In this document: one piece after another, positions 42,593-50,671 of the stretch
Numbering within the stretch: the stretch's first letter is position 1
Layout: the number at the start of each line of letters is the position of its first letter
From: Pectinatus haikarae
GTDB taxonomy: Bacteria; Bacillota; Negativicutes; Selenomonadales; Selenomonadaceae
Assembly: GCF_030813505.1 (NCBI RefSeq)
Contig: NZ_JAUSUE010000005.1
DNA: 64,000 nt
Direction: 5' to 3' (one strand)
Translations under genes and position numbers: made by a program
Notes under the pieces: generated by a model
Database searches by the model: none
Told to the model about the DNA's origin: nothing
What the model saw: the letters and a program-made list of their open reading frames with translations, nothing else

Positions 42593-43738
42593 TCAGACAG
42601 TCTGCGGTGTTTCAAATAAATCAGTGACTTCTTTGAGCCAGTCAATTATTTGAATATGCTGCGGGCACATTTTTTCACATTGTCCGCAGTTGATGCAGTC
42701 GGAAGCCTTGCCAAAAGTTTTTGCATAATTATTATAATAAACATTTTCAATACTCATTGCCGGTTTCTGAGGCATCATGGAGTGTTGTTTTTTTGTATTG
42801 TACAAAGAAAAATAATTTGGTATGGCAATGTTTTTAGGACATCCCTTTACACAATACTGGCAGGCTGTACAGGGGATGGCTATGGATTCATTTATGATAC
42901 TGACTGCCTTGTCTATTATGGTATATTCTTCCTTGGATAATGGTTGAAAATCCTGCATATAGTTTGTATTATCTGTCAGCTGAGCCAGACTGGACATACC
43001 TGAAAGCACCATCATAACGCCTTCCTGGCTTGCGGCGTAACGGACGGCCCAGGAGGGCGCAGACATATCAGGCTGATATTCTTTAAATAAAGCTGCTGCT
43101 TTTTCCGGAATATTTGCCAGCATACCGCCTTTTACAGGTTCCATGACGACAATAGGTTTATTGTGTTTTCTGGCTGTTTCATAGCATTTCCGTGACTGTA
43201 TACTTTCATTTTCCCAGTCAAGATAATTTATTTGCAGCTGCACAAAATCAACCTCGGGATGAGCTGTCAGAATTTCATCCAGAAGGACAGCTCTGTCATG
43301 GAAGGAAAAGCCTATATTTTTTACTTTGCCGCTGCTTTTCTTTTCGGATATAAAATCAAAACTATTAAAATTCTGAGCTGTTTTATAATTTTCAACACCA
43401 AGATTGTGCAGCAGATAATAATCAAAATAATCAACACCGCACTTTTGCAGCTGCTCATCAAAGATACGCTTCTGATCATCAGGTGATTTCAGCATCATTG
43501 TCGGCAGTTTTGTAGCCAGCGTGAAACTGCTGCGCGGGTGGCGCTTGACGAGAGCTTCACGGAGTGCTGTCTCACTTTGAAAGGCATGATACATCCATGC
43601 GGTGTCAAAATAAGTAAAACCCTTGGACAGAAAAATATCGACCATTTTTTCTATTTGCGGCATATCGAAGCTGGCCGGTTCGTTTTGATCTTTCAAAGGC
43701 AGGCGCATAAAGCCAAACCCAAGTTTTTTTGTATTCAT
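42593..43738 (-). CDS. Aldo/keto reductase with C-terminal 4Fe-4S ferredoxin domain
   Basis: A 381-residue protein: residues 1-270 form an aldo/keto reductase TIM barrel (FGFMRLPLK, FTYFDTAWMYH with catalytic Asp and Tyr, KLPTMM, DYYLLHNLG). The remainder holds cysteine clusters: CTACQYCVKGCPKN and CINCGQCEKMCPQH, two ferredoxin-like 4Fe-4S sites. Such fusions are common in anaerobes and are presumed to link reduction of a carbonyl to ferredoxin electrons rather than only NADPH. GGAGGA is about six bases before ATG 43738; an upstream extension to 43873 has none. Substrate unknown. Confidence 0.92.
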   Translation of the reverse strand: MNTKKLGFGFMRLPLKDQNEPASFDMPQIEKMVDIFLSKGFTYFDTAWMYHAFQSETALREALVKRHPRSSFTLATKLPTMMLKSPDDQKRIFDEQLQKCGVDYFDYYLLHNLGVENYKTAQNFNSFDFISEKKSSGKVKNIGFSFHDRAVLLDEILTAHPEVDFVQLQINYLDWENESIQSRKCYETARKHNKPIVVMEPVKGGMLANIPEKAAALFKEYQPDMSAPSWAVRYAASQEGVMMVLSGMSSLAQLTDNTNYMQDFQPLSKEEYTIIDKAVSIINESIAIPCTACQYCVKGCPKNIAIPNYFSLYNTKKQHSMMPQKPAMSIENVYYNNYAKTFGKASDCINCGQCEKMCPQHIQIIDWLKEVTDLFETPQTV

Positions 43739-44048
43739 AATCATTCCTCCGCTTATATTGTCTGATTGCCATTTATTATGGCTGTGAAGAATAGCTGATA
43801 AAAGAATTGGAGAGCATGGATACTTTTTGCAGCGGACAATTCGTTTGATCAGCATTCCGATGAAATAGAGCAATATTCCAATAATATATTAGTATGAACA
43901 CTACTGATTTATTTTAGCACTTGAAGTTTACTCCATGTCAATAGAAAAATGGACTGCCACTATAGAAAATAATGACAGTCCATATATGTTCTCTGTATTT
44001 CTGGATAAGATGATAAGATAAATGAAGATTATGCAGCGAAGATGGAGG
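43739..44048. other. Gap between the aldo/keto reductase and cobT
   Basis: It holds the reductase ribosome site and, at 43951-43983, the cobT terminator. Otherwise AT-rich, with nothing recognisable. Confidence 0.6.
43951..43983 (-). terminator. Terminator of the ethanolamine operon after cobT
   Basis: On the minus strand GGACTGTCA pairs with TGGCAGTCC (a mismatch inside), followed by ATTTTTC. Confidence 0.7.
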
Positions 44049-45074
44049 TCATGCCTCCCTGGAGATATGGGAAAGGTCCTGCGGCTCAGTCAATTCGGAC
44101 ATTTTGGGGACCTGGCAGATAGCTGCGATCACAGAACGCAGCATAGTTACTGCCAAAACGGCACCGCTGCCTTCACCGAGGGCAAGATCCGCTCTGATGG
44201 GAACCTCTGCTTCTTCTATACCGCCCAGATGTAAAGCATAAGCCATACCCGGCTCTCTTGACATGTGTGAGGCAAATCCGTAGTCAGAAATACTCGGGTC
44301 CATGCGTACTGCACAAGCAAAAGCTGCCGCTGTGATAAATCCGTCCAGAACGAAAGGTATGTTTTTCTGTTTACAGGCGAGCATTGCGCCACACATAGCC
44401 GCAATATCAAAACCGCCCACACAGCGGATTATTTCTGCCGGATCAGTGAAAAGCCTGCCGTAAATATTTCCGGCTGCTGCCACGACTTCCCGTTTTCTTT
44501 TGATAACTTCAGGATATTGAGCATTTGCTCCGCAGCCGACGATAAATTCCGGGGCTATCTGAGTCAAGCCATGAAGAACGGCAGATGATGTCGTGGTGTT
44601 GCCGATGCCCATTTCACCGAGGGAAATGAGATTGCAGTCTTTTGCCCGGCTGACCATTTCCTGTCCGGAAGCAAAGGCCTGCTGATATTCTTCTCGTGTC
44701 ATGGCAGGCTCTTTCAGAAAATTTTTGGTTCCTTTGGCAGTTTTTCTGTTGATTCCTACAGATAAATCATTATTTATGCCTACGTCTATTACTTGGTAGG
44801 GAATGTTATTTGTCTGACAAAAAACACTTATCACCGCTTTGCCCGCTGCCATGTTCTGCGCCTGCCGATAAGTGATATCCTGTGACTGTCTTACCACGCC
44901 TTCTTCAATGATACCATTGTCGGCTGCAAAGATCAGATGCAGAGGACGGAGCTGTTCAGGCGTAGACTGCCAGGCAGTAAAAAGTTTTACCGCCTGCCTG
45001 CCGAGCAGACCGAGACTGCCGGACGGTATTGCCATTTCAGCTAATTTTTTCTTTGCTTCTGTGCTGCTGTTCAT
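44049..45074 (-). CDS. cobT: Nicotinate-nucleotide--dimethylbenzimidazole phosphoribosyltransferase
   Basis: A 341-residue cytoplasmic enzyme that makes alpha-ribazole phosphate from dimethylbenzimidazole and nicotinate mononucleotide, the lower ligand of cobalamin. GEMGIGNTTTSSA near 152 and the end block LALGEGSGA with catalytic Glu301 are as in Salmonella CobT (Glu317). The N-terminal KLAEMAIPSGSLGLLG is typical. It is the last gene of the ethanolamine operon, 20 bases after eutC. Ethanolamine ammonia-lyase requires adenosylcobalamin, so the clustering makes biochemical sense. Confidence 0.95.
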   Translation of the reverse strand: MNSSTEAKKKLAEMAIPSGSLGLLGRQAVKLFTAWQSTPEQLRPLHLIFAADNGIIEEGVVRQSQDITYRQAQNMAAGKAVISVFCQTNNIPYQVIDVGINNDLSVGINRKTAKGTKNFLKEPAMTREEYQQAFASGQEMVSRAKDCNLISLGEMGIGNTTTSSAVLHGLTQIAPEFIVGCGANAQYPEVIKRKREVVAAAGNIYGRLFTDPAEIIRCVGGFDIAAMCGAMLACKQKNIPFVLDGFITAAAFACAVRMDPSISDYGFASHMSREPGMAYALHLGGIEEAEVPIRADLALGEGSGAVLAVTMLRSVIAAICQVPKMSELTEPQDLSHISREA

Positions 45075-45093
45075 GATTAGTTCTCCTCCTGTA

Positions 45094-45861
45094 TCAAAGT
45101 TTCAATTCTGTGCCGCTTTTTTTCTCACGCATGAGTACATCTGTGAGGTGTATTATTTGAGCACCTGCTTCAACCGGAGGAATGCCTTTGCGGTATATAT
45201 TTGATACCACTGTTCTTTGGGATTCCGGTTTTTTTGAGCTTGATTCATATGCCATGTAGCAGCTCATACTTTCACCGGTGGCCAATCCCGGACGTTCGCC
45301 TATAAGCTGGATGGTGACCTTTGCATTTAAGGCTTCACTGATTTTGTCCATTGTGGCGACTCTGCTGTATTTTACAAAAATCGGCGTGCCGACTTTGTAT
45401 CCTTTTGCGGTCAGACCGTCTGTCAGAATACCAAAAATATCTTCAAGATTGGCATCAATGGCATATCCGCTTAAACCGTCGGCGACTATGAGCTGTACAT
45501 CAGGTGACATGATGCAGTTTGCCTTTATCTGTTCTGTTGTTTCCTTAGAAAAAATCCTTCCCAGATCAGGACGGCGGATATATTCTTCTTTATTATTGAC
45601 CTGTGTCTGTACTTTGAAAAAACCCAGACGGTCAATAAGTCCTTCGTCTACATCAGACCATACGGCATCCATGGCAATAGCGTGATCGGCGCGGAATTTA
45701 AGCAGTGTTTCCGTTTTAAAGCGGCTGCCTGCCCTGCCGATGCAGATACGGGCATTGGTAGTTTTCTTCAGCTGCCGGCAGAAAGCCGGATTTTGCGGTG
45801 TATCTATCAAGACGGTATCTTTGATTTCCTGTGTTGAAATATCTTTTACCATATCATCCAT
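45094..45861 (-). CDS. eutC: Ethanolamine ammonia-lyase small subunit
   Basis: A 255-residue subunit of the adenosylcobalamin-dependent lyase that splits ethanolamine into acetaldehyde and ammonia. Family blocks: TNARICIGRAGSRFKTETLL near 36-55, DHAIAMDAVWSD, DLGRIFS, VQLIVADGLSGYAI and IQLIGERPGLATGESMSCYM, ending in GAQIIHLTDVLM. It lacks the roughly 40-residue N-terminal extension of the E. coli protein that binds the microcompartment shell, in keeping with the absence of shell genes. ATG 45861 is nearly adjacent to the eutB stop. A longer frame to 45957 overlaps eutB and is rejected. Confidence 0.95.
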   Translation of the reverse strand: MDDMVKDISTQEIKDTVLIDTPQNPAFCRQLKKTTNARICIGRAGSRFKTETLLKFRADHAIAMDAVWSDVDEGLIDRLGFFKVQTQVNNKEEYIRRPDLGRIFSKETTEQIKANCIMSPDVQLIVADGLSGYAIDANLEDIFGILTDGLTAKGYKVGTPIFVKYSRVATMDKISEALNAKVTIQLIGERPGLATGESMSCYMAYESSSKKPESQRTVVSNIYRKGIPPVEAGAQIIHLTDVLMREKKSGTELKL

Positions 45862-45862
45862 T

Positions 45863-47233
45863 TTATTTCTCCCATCCCTGAAACATTGAAGGATCGCCGG
45901 CTTGGGCAGTGAGCTGTCCGTTTTGCATAATACCAAGCTTCTGCATGCGCGCCGCAAAGGCAGCTATCGGTGTTTTACTGCTCAAGTCGCGCAGTGCGGC
46001 TACGTCATGATAGCTTGTTGTCTGATACATGAGCATGACGTCATCACCCGCAGGAATTCCCATAATGTAGTTGCAGTCCGCAAGTGTCAGCATCATGGCA
46101 AGGTTTTCCAAATCATTTTGATCTGCTTTCATATGATTCGTGTAACAGACATCGACACCCATGGGGATGCCGGTGAGTTTGCCCATGAAATGATCTTCAA
46201 GGCCGGCTCTGATCATTTGTCTGCCGTCGTATAAATATTCTGGACCGATGAAGCCCACCACAGTATTTACCAAAAAAGGATGGTACCGCTTGGCAAAGGC
46301 ATAGCAGCGTGCTTCCATTGTCAATTGATCGGCACCGTGATTGCCGTCTGAAGACAATTCGGAACCTTGCCCGGTTTCGAAATACATAAAATTTTTGCCG
46401 CGGGAACTTTTCTTTTCTTTCATCATGGCATAAGCTTCATCCATCAGGCTTACATCTATACCGAAGGCTCTGCTGGCAAGTTCTGAACCAGCCAGGCTTT
46501 GGAACATCAGATCCATCGGCGCATCCGTTTGTTCCAGGACCTTCATTTGCGTTGTTACATGGGCAAGAACGCAGTTTTGCGTGGGCAGCTGCCAATGGTC
46601 CATAAAGAATTTAAAATTTTTTAATATTGACGAAACGCTTTCTATGGAATCAACGGCCGGATTGAGGCCTATAACGGCATCACCGACGCCGTAACTGACA
46701 CCCTCCATGACAGAAGCCATGATTCCGTTTATATCGTCCGTGGCATGATTGGGCTGCAGCCGGGAGGATAAGGTGCCGGGCAGTCCTATCGTTGTATTGC
46801 AGGTAGCGGTTACGGGCAATTTATGGGCTGCCGTGACAAGATCCATATTGCTCATAAGCTTGGCTGCTGCAGCTACTATTTCTGATGTCAGACCGCCGCG
46901 CACAGCAGCTATTTCTTCAGGTGCCGCTGAAAGTAAAAATTCCCGGAAGGAGCCTGCCGTAAGGCTTTTTATTTTCGCGAAAGCTTTTTCGTCAACGGCA
47001 TCCTGATCGGCTCTTGTTACATCGTCAGTTTCATAGGGGACGACAGGATTGTTGCGCAGGTCTTCAAGTGTCATATCGGCCAGCACAGCTTTTGCCGCAA
47101 CTCGTTCTACCGTGCTTTGGGCGGCAACTCCGGCTAAAATATCACCGGACTTTTCTTCATTTGCTTTTGCCAATACATCCTTTACATCACGAAAGGAATA
47201 TGTCTGGTCAAATAAACGTGTTTTTAATTTCAT
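45863..47233 (-). CDS. eutB: Ethanolamine ammonia-lyase large subunit
   Basis: The 456-residue catalytic TIM-barrel subunit binds ethanolamine and, with EutC, adenosylcobalamin. Family blocks: VTATCNTTIGLPGTLSSRLQ, LNPAVDSIESV, FETGQGSELSSDGNHGADQ and CYTNHMKADQNDLENLAMML, length as for EutB (453 in E. coli). Start ATG follows AAAGGTGAAAAA, a weak ribosome site. It is central in the minus-strand operon permease-eutA-eutB-eutC-cobT. Confidence 0.97.
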   Translation of the reverse strand: MKLKTRLFDQTYSFRDVKDVLAKANEEKSGDILAGVAAQSTVERVAAKAVLADMTLEDLRNNPVVPYETDDVTRADQDAVDEKAFAKIKSLTAGSFREFLLSAAPEEIAAVRGGLTSEIVAAAAKLMSNMDLVTAAHKLPVTATCNTTIGLPGTLSSRLQPNHATDDINGIMASVMEGVSYGVGDAVIGLNPAVDSIESVSSILKNFKFFMDHWQLPTQNCVLAHVTTQMKVLEQTDAPMDLMFQSLAGSELASRAFGIDVSLMDEAYAMMKEKKSSRGKNFMYFETGQGSELSSDGNHGADQLTMEARCYAFAKRYHPFLVNTVVGFIGPEYLYDGRQMIRAGLEDHFMGKLTGIPMGVDVCYTNHMKADQNDLENLAMMLTLADCNYIMGIPAGDDVMLMYQTTSYHDVAALRDLSSKTPIAAFAARMQKLGIMQNGQLTAQAGDPSMFQGWEK

Positions 47234-47262
47234 TTTTTCACCTTTATATCTGTGTATTTAAA

Positions 47263-48678
47263 CTATGCCGTGAAAATTAGAGTTTTCACAACTACCGGCA
47301 CCGCACTGCCAATACTGCGGCCAATATCTATATAATCACCGTCGTGCGCTTTGATGCGGTCAAGACATATTATCTGCGTATCGGCAAGATAGCGTTTGAG
47401 TGTAAGGCCCAGTGCTTTTGCAAAATCGGCCTCCAGAAGAATGACAAGAGGCTGATTTAACTGTACAGGTATATTTTCCGCTATCATTCGCGCTAAAGTT
47501 TTTACGTCTGAATATGAAGGAGCTACCGTCCCGGCAAGGGCTAATGCCGGCAGATCATCAGGGAAAAGCCGGAGCTTCTGCTGCAATATTTTCCCGCTTT
47601 TTTCTATATCGGCTGTTGATTGTTCCAGGGAAAGCTGCATGACGGGCAGATTTTTTATGGGCAGGACCGATTCGTCCGCCGATATGGTGCTGCCGCTCAG
47701 GCAAAGTGAATGAGTGCCGGCTCCGATAACGGTAGCTCTGATTTTTTCCTTGGGTTTCTGCAGCTGCATGCCGTGAGCGGAAAAATAATCCCGGACGGAC
47801 GAACCCAAAAGAGGGCCTATATCGCCGAATAATGCAACATCTTCTATATTGCGCGGCGTAAAATCCCTGTATACATATTCGGCCACTCCGCCGGAGATCA
47901 TTGCCAGCGGCAGTCCAAACGGACCGCATTCATGACCGATAAAAAGCTTTTTTGCTGCAGGTGTCAGCGTCAGCTGTCTGATGATCCTGTATAGTATTTT
48001 GGCAAATGTTCTGGTTAAAAGATGAAGATCACCAAAATCCGCTTTTTCCCCGGGGCGTATTTTATCTTCCAGACCAAGTTCTACCAGCAGGTCCTTGATT
48101 TTTGCTGATACATAATTTATTGTGCCGTCTTTTTGTAGGCGGAGCAGCCGCCCGCCGATATCCAGCGCGAACGTAGATGAGGCTTCTCCGTCGATAAAAA
48201 GAGCCGCGTTTGTGGTACCGCCGCCGATATCAAAATTGAGTACGGCTTCACCGTGATTTTTTGATTTTTCTCCCGCTCCGGCACCAAGGCCCGCCAACAG
48301 AGATTCAAGATCAGGGCCGGCGGTCGCAACAACAAAATCACCGGCAAAATCAGACAAAGATTGAAGAACAGCCGAGGCATTTTCTTTGCGGGCAGTTTCT
48401 CCGGTGATAATAACAGCACCCGTTTGCAAATCATTTTTTTTGATCCCCGCTTTTAAATATTCTTTTTCGACAAGATTTTTTAGTGCGGGCAGGTCTATCC
48501 TGTTATCGGATAGGACAGGTGTGAAATAAACGGTGCTTTTATAAATTATTTCTTTTCTGCTGATTTTTACTTCCGGTACGGCTGTGACAGCTTTGTCTTC
48601 CAGATAGATGCGGCTGAAAATGATCTGTGTTGTTGTTGTTCCGAGATCTATGCCAACGCTCAGCAATGATTCCTGCAT
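47263..48678 (-). CDS. eutA: Ethanolamine ammonia-lyase reactivase EutA
   Basis: A 471-residue actin-fold ATPase that reactivates ethanolamine ammonia-lyase by exchanging damaged for intact adenosylcobalamin. The N-terminal nucleotide motif VGIDLGTTTTQIIFSR, the second phosphate loop FDIGGGTTNAALF near 150-162, and AGTVAPSYSDV near the end support it. GGTGAC precedes the start. It lies between the permease and eutB, separated from the permease by a short hairpin. Confidence 0.95.
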   Translation of the reverse strand: MQESLLSVGIDLGTTTTQIIFSRIYLEDKAVTAVPEVKISRKEIIYKSTVYFTPVLSDNRIDLPALKNLVEKEYLKAGIKKNDLQTGAVIITGETARKENASAVLQSLSDFAGDFVVATAGPDLESLLAGLGAGAGEKSKNHGEAVLNFDIGGGTTNAALFIDGEASSTFALDIGGRLLRLQKDGTINYVSAKIKDLLVELGLEDKIRPGEKADFGDLHLLTRTFAKILYRIIRQLTLTPAAKKLFIGHECGPFGLPLAMISGGVAEYVYRDFTPRNIEDVALFGDIGPLLGSSVRDYFSAHGMQLQKPKEKIRATVIGAGTHSLCLSGSTISADESVLPIKNLPVMQLSLEQSTADIEKSGKILQQKLRLFPDDLPALALAGTVAPSYSDVKTLARMIAENIPVQLNQPLVILLEADFAKALGLTLKRYLADTQIICLDRIKAHDGDYIDIGRSIGSAVPVVVKTLIFTA

Positions 48679-48708
48679 GAATTGTCACCTTCAGTTAAAA
48701 TTCCAAAA

Positions 48709-48730
48709 GGACTGCAGATGACTGCAGTCC
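48709..48730 (-). terminator. Intercistronic hairpin between permease and eutA
   Basis: GGACTGCAG and CTGCAGTCC with a 4-base loop, followed on the minus strand by TTTTGG; a partial terminator. Confidence 0.55.
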
Positions 48731-48737
48731 CTGAAAA

Positions 48738-50111
48738 TTATTTGTCCAGCTCATCCAATACACCGAATTCTTCTTCAAAAGGACGAATATGTTTGTTGCC
48801 CCAGACGAAATAATAAAGGATCGCTACTGCGTAGACACCAAGTACATAGGGAATCACATCACTTGAAGCTACAAAGAGACTGATCAGGCAAAAAATTGCC
48901 ATGAGCATGCTTATAACGGGAATGACTGGATAGGAAACCCTAAAGGGACGCTTTAGATCCGGTTCTTTGGAACGAAGCACGAACAGGCTGACAAGACTTA
49001 TGATATACATGACAACGGAACCGAAGGCCGCTATTGTAATAACTACATTTGTAAGACCGGTAAGCGCTGTAATCAGGCAGACGATGCCGGGAAGAATAAG
49101 TGCCCATACGGGAGTGTGATGCTTATCGTCAAGCTTTGCCAGAAACTTTGGCAGATAACCGGTGCGGGCCATTGCATAAGTCTGGCGTGAATAGCCGATT
49201 ATAATGCCATGCAGAGAGGCAACAAGACCAAAAAGACCGATGCAGCTCATGAGAATAACAGGCCAGGAACCCTCACCGAAAACGGCACTTAAAGCTAACG
49301 GCAAAGGAAAATCGACGTTATCGACCAGTTTGGTATCGGTAATGCCTGCGGTGATGAATAGAGTAAGAAAGGCCATTACAAGAAGCGTTGCCATTCCTGT
49401 TAAGAATCCTTTGGAGATATCATGCTGCGGGTCAACCATTTCTTCCGCGCTCATAGCGCCGCCTTCTATAGCCAGGTAAAACCAAATGGCAAAAGGTACG
49501 GCAGCCATTACGCCTTGAGCTCCGTTAGGAAAATACGGTTGAGCCATAACACGGGAAAGATCAAAATACGGCAAAGCGAGTATCCAATAAATGACCAGGC
49601 CGACAAGAGCGATAATAGTCACTGTAAGCTCGAAAGTTGCCGAAACTTTCATTCCCAGATAATTGATGAAGATAAAAAATAAGAAAGCAACCACTGTGGC
49701 GGCCATTACGTTGATACCCGGAATAATGGAGTGGACATATCCGCCGACTGCAAGCGCGATGGCCGGAGGAGCGAAGACAAATTCTATAAGACAGCTGATG
49801 CCGTTCAAATATCCCCCAAATTTACCGAGTGCCCGGCGTGCATATGCCGAGGGACCTCCGGCATGAGGAATTGCCGTGGCAAGTTCAGAATAGGACAATA
49901 TGAATGTTACATAAAAAATTGTTACTGGAATGAGTGCCAATGCAAGGCCCATTACGCCGCCTTCCGCAAATCCGTAGCTCCAGCCGAAGTAATTGCCGGA
50001 AATAACCAGACCGACTGCCAGAGCCCATAAATGGATAGGTTTTAAAACGCGGGACAGATTTTCTGTTTCTGCATTCTTTTCATGCAGTGCTGCTTTTGTG
50101 CTAATTTCCAT
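48738..50111 (-). CDS. eat: Ethanolamine permease (APC family)
   Basis: A 457-residue amino acid-polyamine-organocation superfamily transporter with about 12 helices. Blocks LKPIHLWALAVGLVISGNYFGWSYG (about 20-44), IPHAGGPSAYARRALG near 95 and EGGAMSAEEMVDP near 215 match the proton-linked ethanolamine permease family (TIGR00908). AAGGAGA is six bases before ATG 50111. A frame extending to 50261 runs through the leader hairpins and is rejected. First gene of the ethanolamine operon; it brings ethanolamine to EutBC. Confidence 0.93.
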   Translation of the reverse strand: MEISTKAALHEKNAETENLSRVLKPIHLWALAVGLVISGNYFGWSYGFAEGGVMGLALALIPVTIFYVTFILSYSELATAIPHAGGPSAYARRALGKFGGYLNGISCLIEFVFAPPAIALAVGGYVHSIIPGINVMAATVVAFLFFIFINYLGMKVSATFELTVTIIALVGLVIYWILALPYFDLSRVMAQPYFPNGAQGVMAAVPFAIWFYLAIEGGAMSAEEMVDPQHDISKGFLTGMATLLVMAFLTLFITAGITDTKLVDNVDFPLPLALSAVFGEGSWPVILMSCIGLFGLVASLHGIIIGYSRQTYAMARTGYLPKFLAKLDDKHHTPVWALILPGIVCLITALTGLTNVVITIAAFGSVVMYIISLVSLFVLRSKEPDLKRPFRVSYPVIPVISMLMAIFCLISLFVASSDVIPYVLGVYAVAILYYFVWGNKHIRPFEEEFGVLDELDK

Positions 50112-50133
50112 AAACCATTCTCCTTTTTGACAT

Positions 50134-50173
50134 AAAAAAACCCGCAAACAGGGATAATAAGCCTGTTTGCGGG
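50134..50173 (-). terminator. Second leader terminator of the eut operon
   Basis: CCCGCAAACAGG pairs perfectly with CCTGTTTGCGGG around a 9-base loop, then TTTTTTT. It ends about 20 bases before the permease start, past the promoter, so it acts as an attenuator. Confidence 0.75.
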
Positions 50174-50210
50174 CATCATTGCCCTTATTATAAATACAGC
50201 CAGCATCCAC

Positions 50211-50270
50211 AAAAAAAGAAAAAAAGCGCTCCGAAGAGACCTGTGACAGAGGTCTGTTCAAAGCGCTTTT
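50211..50270 (-). terminator. First leader terminator of the eut operon
   Basis: AAAAGCGCT pairs with AGCGCTTTT; inside, AGACCT-CTGTCAC-AGGTCT forms a second stem. A T-rich tract of about 15 bases follows on the minus strand. Confidence 0.7.
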
Positions 50271-50302
50271 GCCGTATTCCTTTGTGAAAACTTATGGAAC
50301 TT

Positions 50303-50331
50303 ATGATACCCGATACAGCTTTTATTGTCAA
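50303..50331 (-). promoter_or_regulatory. Promoter of the eut operon
   Basis: On the minus strand TTGACA (50331-50326), 17-base spacer, TATCAT (50308-50303). Transcription would start near 50296, giving a leader of about 185 nt. Confidence 0.75.
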
Positions 50332-50482
50332 GCAGAGAATAATATTTTTACCGTTGAAATATATGTAAATATCAAAAAAAGCGGACTTCATAAAAGTCAT
50401 TACAGAGAGATTTTTTTAATATTGCATACTCTATAGAAATAAACTATAATACAAATTGACTTTATCATTAAAACATTTGTAA

Positions 50483-50561
50483 AGCTGCGGGCGCATAGGC
50501 ACCGAGTAAAGTAAGGCGTGCGTTCAGCTGCTATATCGGCCAGCGCTTTTAGGCGCTGGCC
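50483..50561 (+). promoter_or_regulatory. Structured 5' leader of the amino-acid permease
   Basis: AGCTG...CAGCT (50483-50487/50525-50529) encloses CGCA...TGCG (50492-50495/50519-50522) with a large internal loop containing ACCGAGTAAAGTAAGG. A 9-base-pair hairpin GGCCAGCGC/GCGCTGGCC (50538-50561) follows. It does not match the lysine, glycine or cobalamin riboswitch consensus as I recall them. Confidence 0.4.
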
Positions 50562-50671
50562 TTAGCTTTTGCGCAGAAGGCAGACTTTCTCCGACAATAA
50601 GAGCTGCATTATTTGCAGATAACAGGCGGAATTATACATATAATCGCAGAAATAGATAAGGAGAACGTACC

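Larger units (their letters stand above)
50112..50671. other. Divergent regulatory region, eut operon and amino-acid permease
   Basis: To the left it contains the minus-strand eut promoter (50303-50331) and two leader hairpins (50134-50173, 50211-50270). To the right it contains the structured plus-strand leader (50483-50561) and AAGGAGA before 50672. No gene is seen. Confidence 0.7.

Noticed and set aside
42187..42645. Large minus-strand frame opposite ppsR
   Set aside because: It is a shadow of a well-supported gene, with no domain content.
50211..50270. Possible lysine riboswitch, because CTGTCAC occurs in the eut leader
   Set aside because: The other conserved lysine-riboswitch blocks (GGTGCG, AGTA, GCCGAAG) are absent and the motif sits in the loop of an ordinary hairpin.
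50134..50270. EutV/ANTAR antiterminator dual-hairpin target
   Set aside because: Loops are not hexanucleotides with A1 and G4, and no EutV/EutW genes are in the window.
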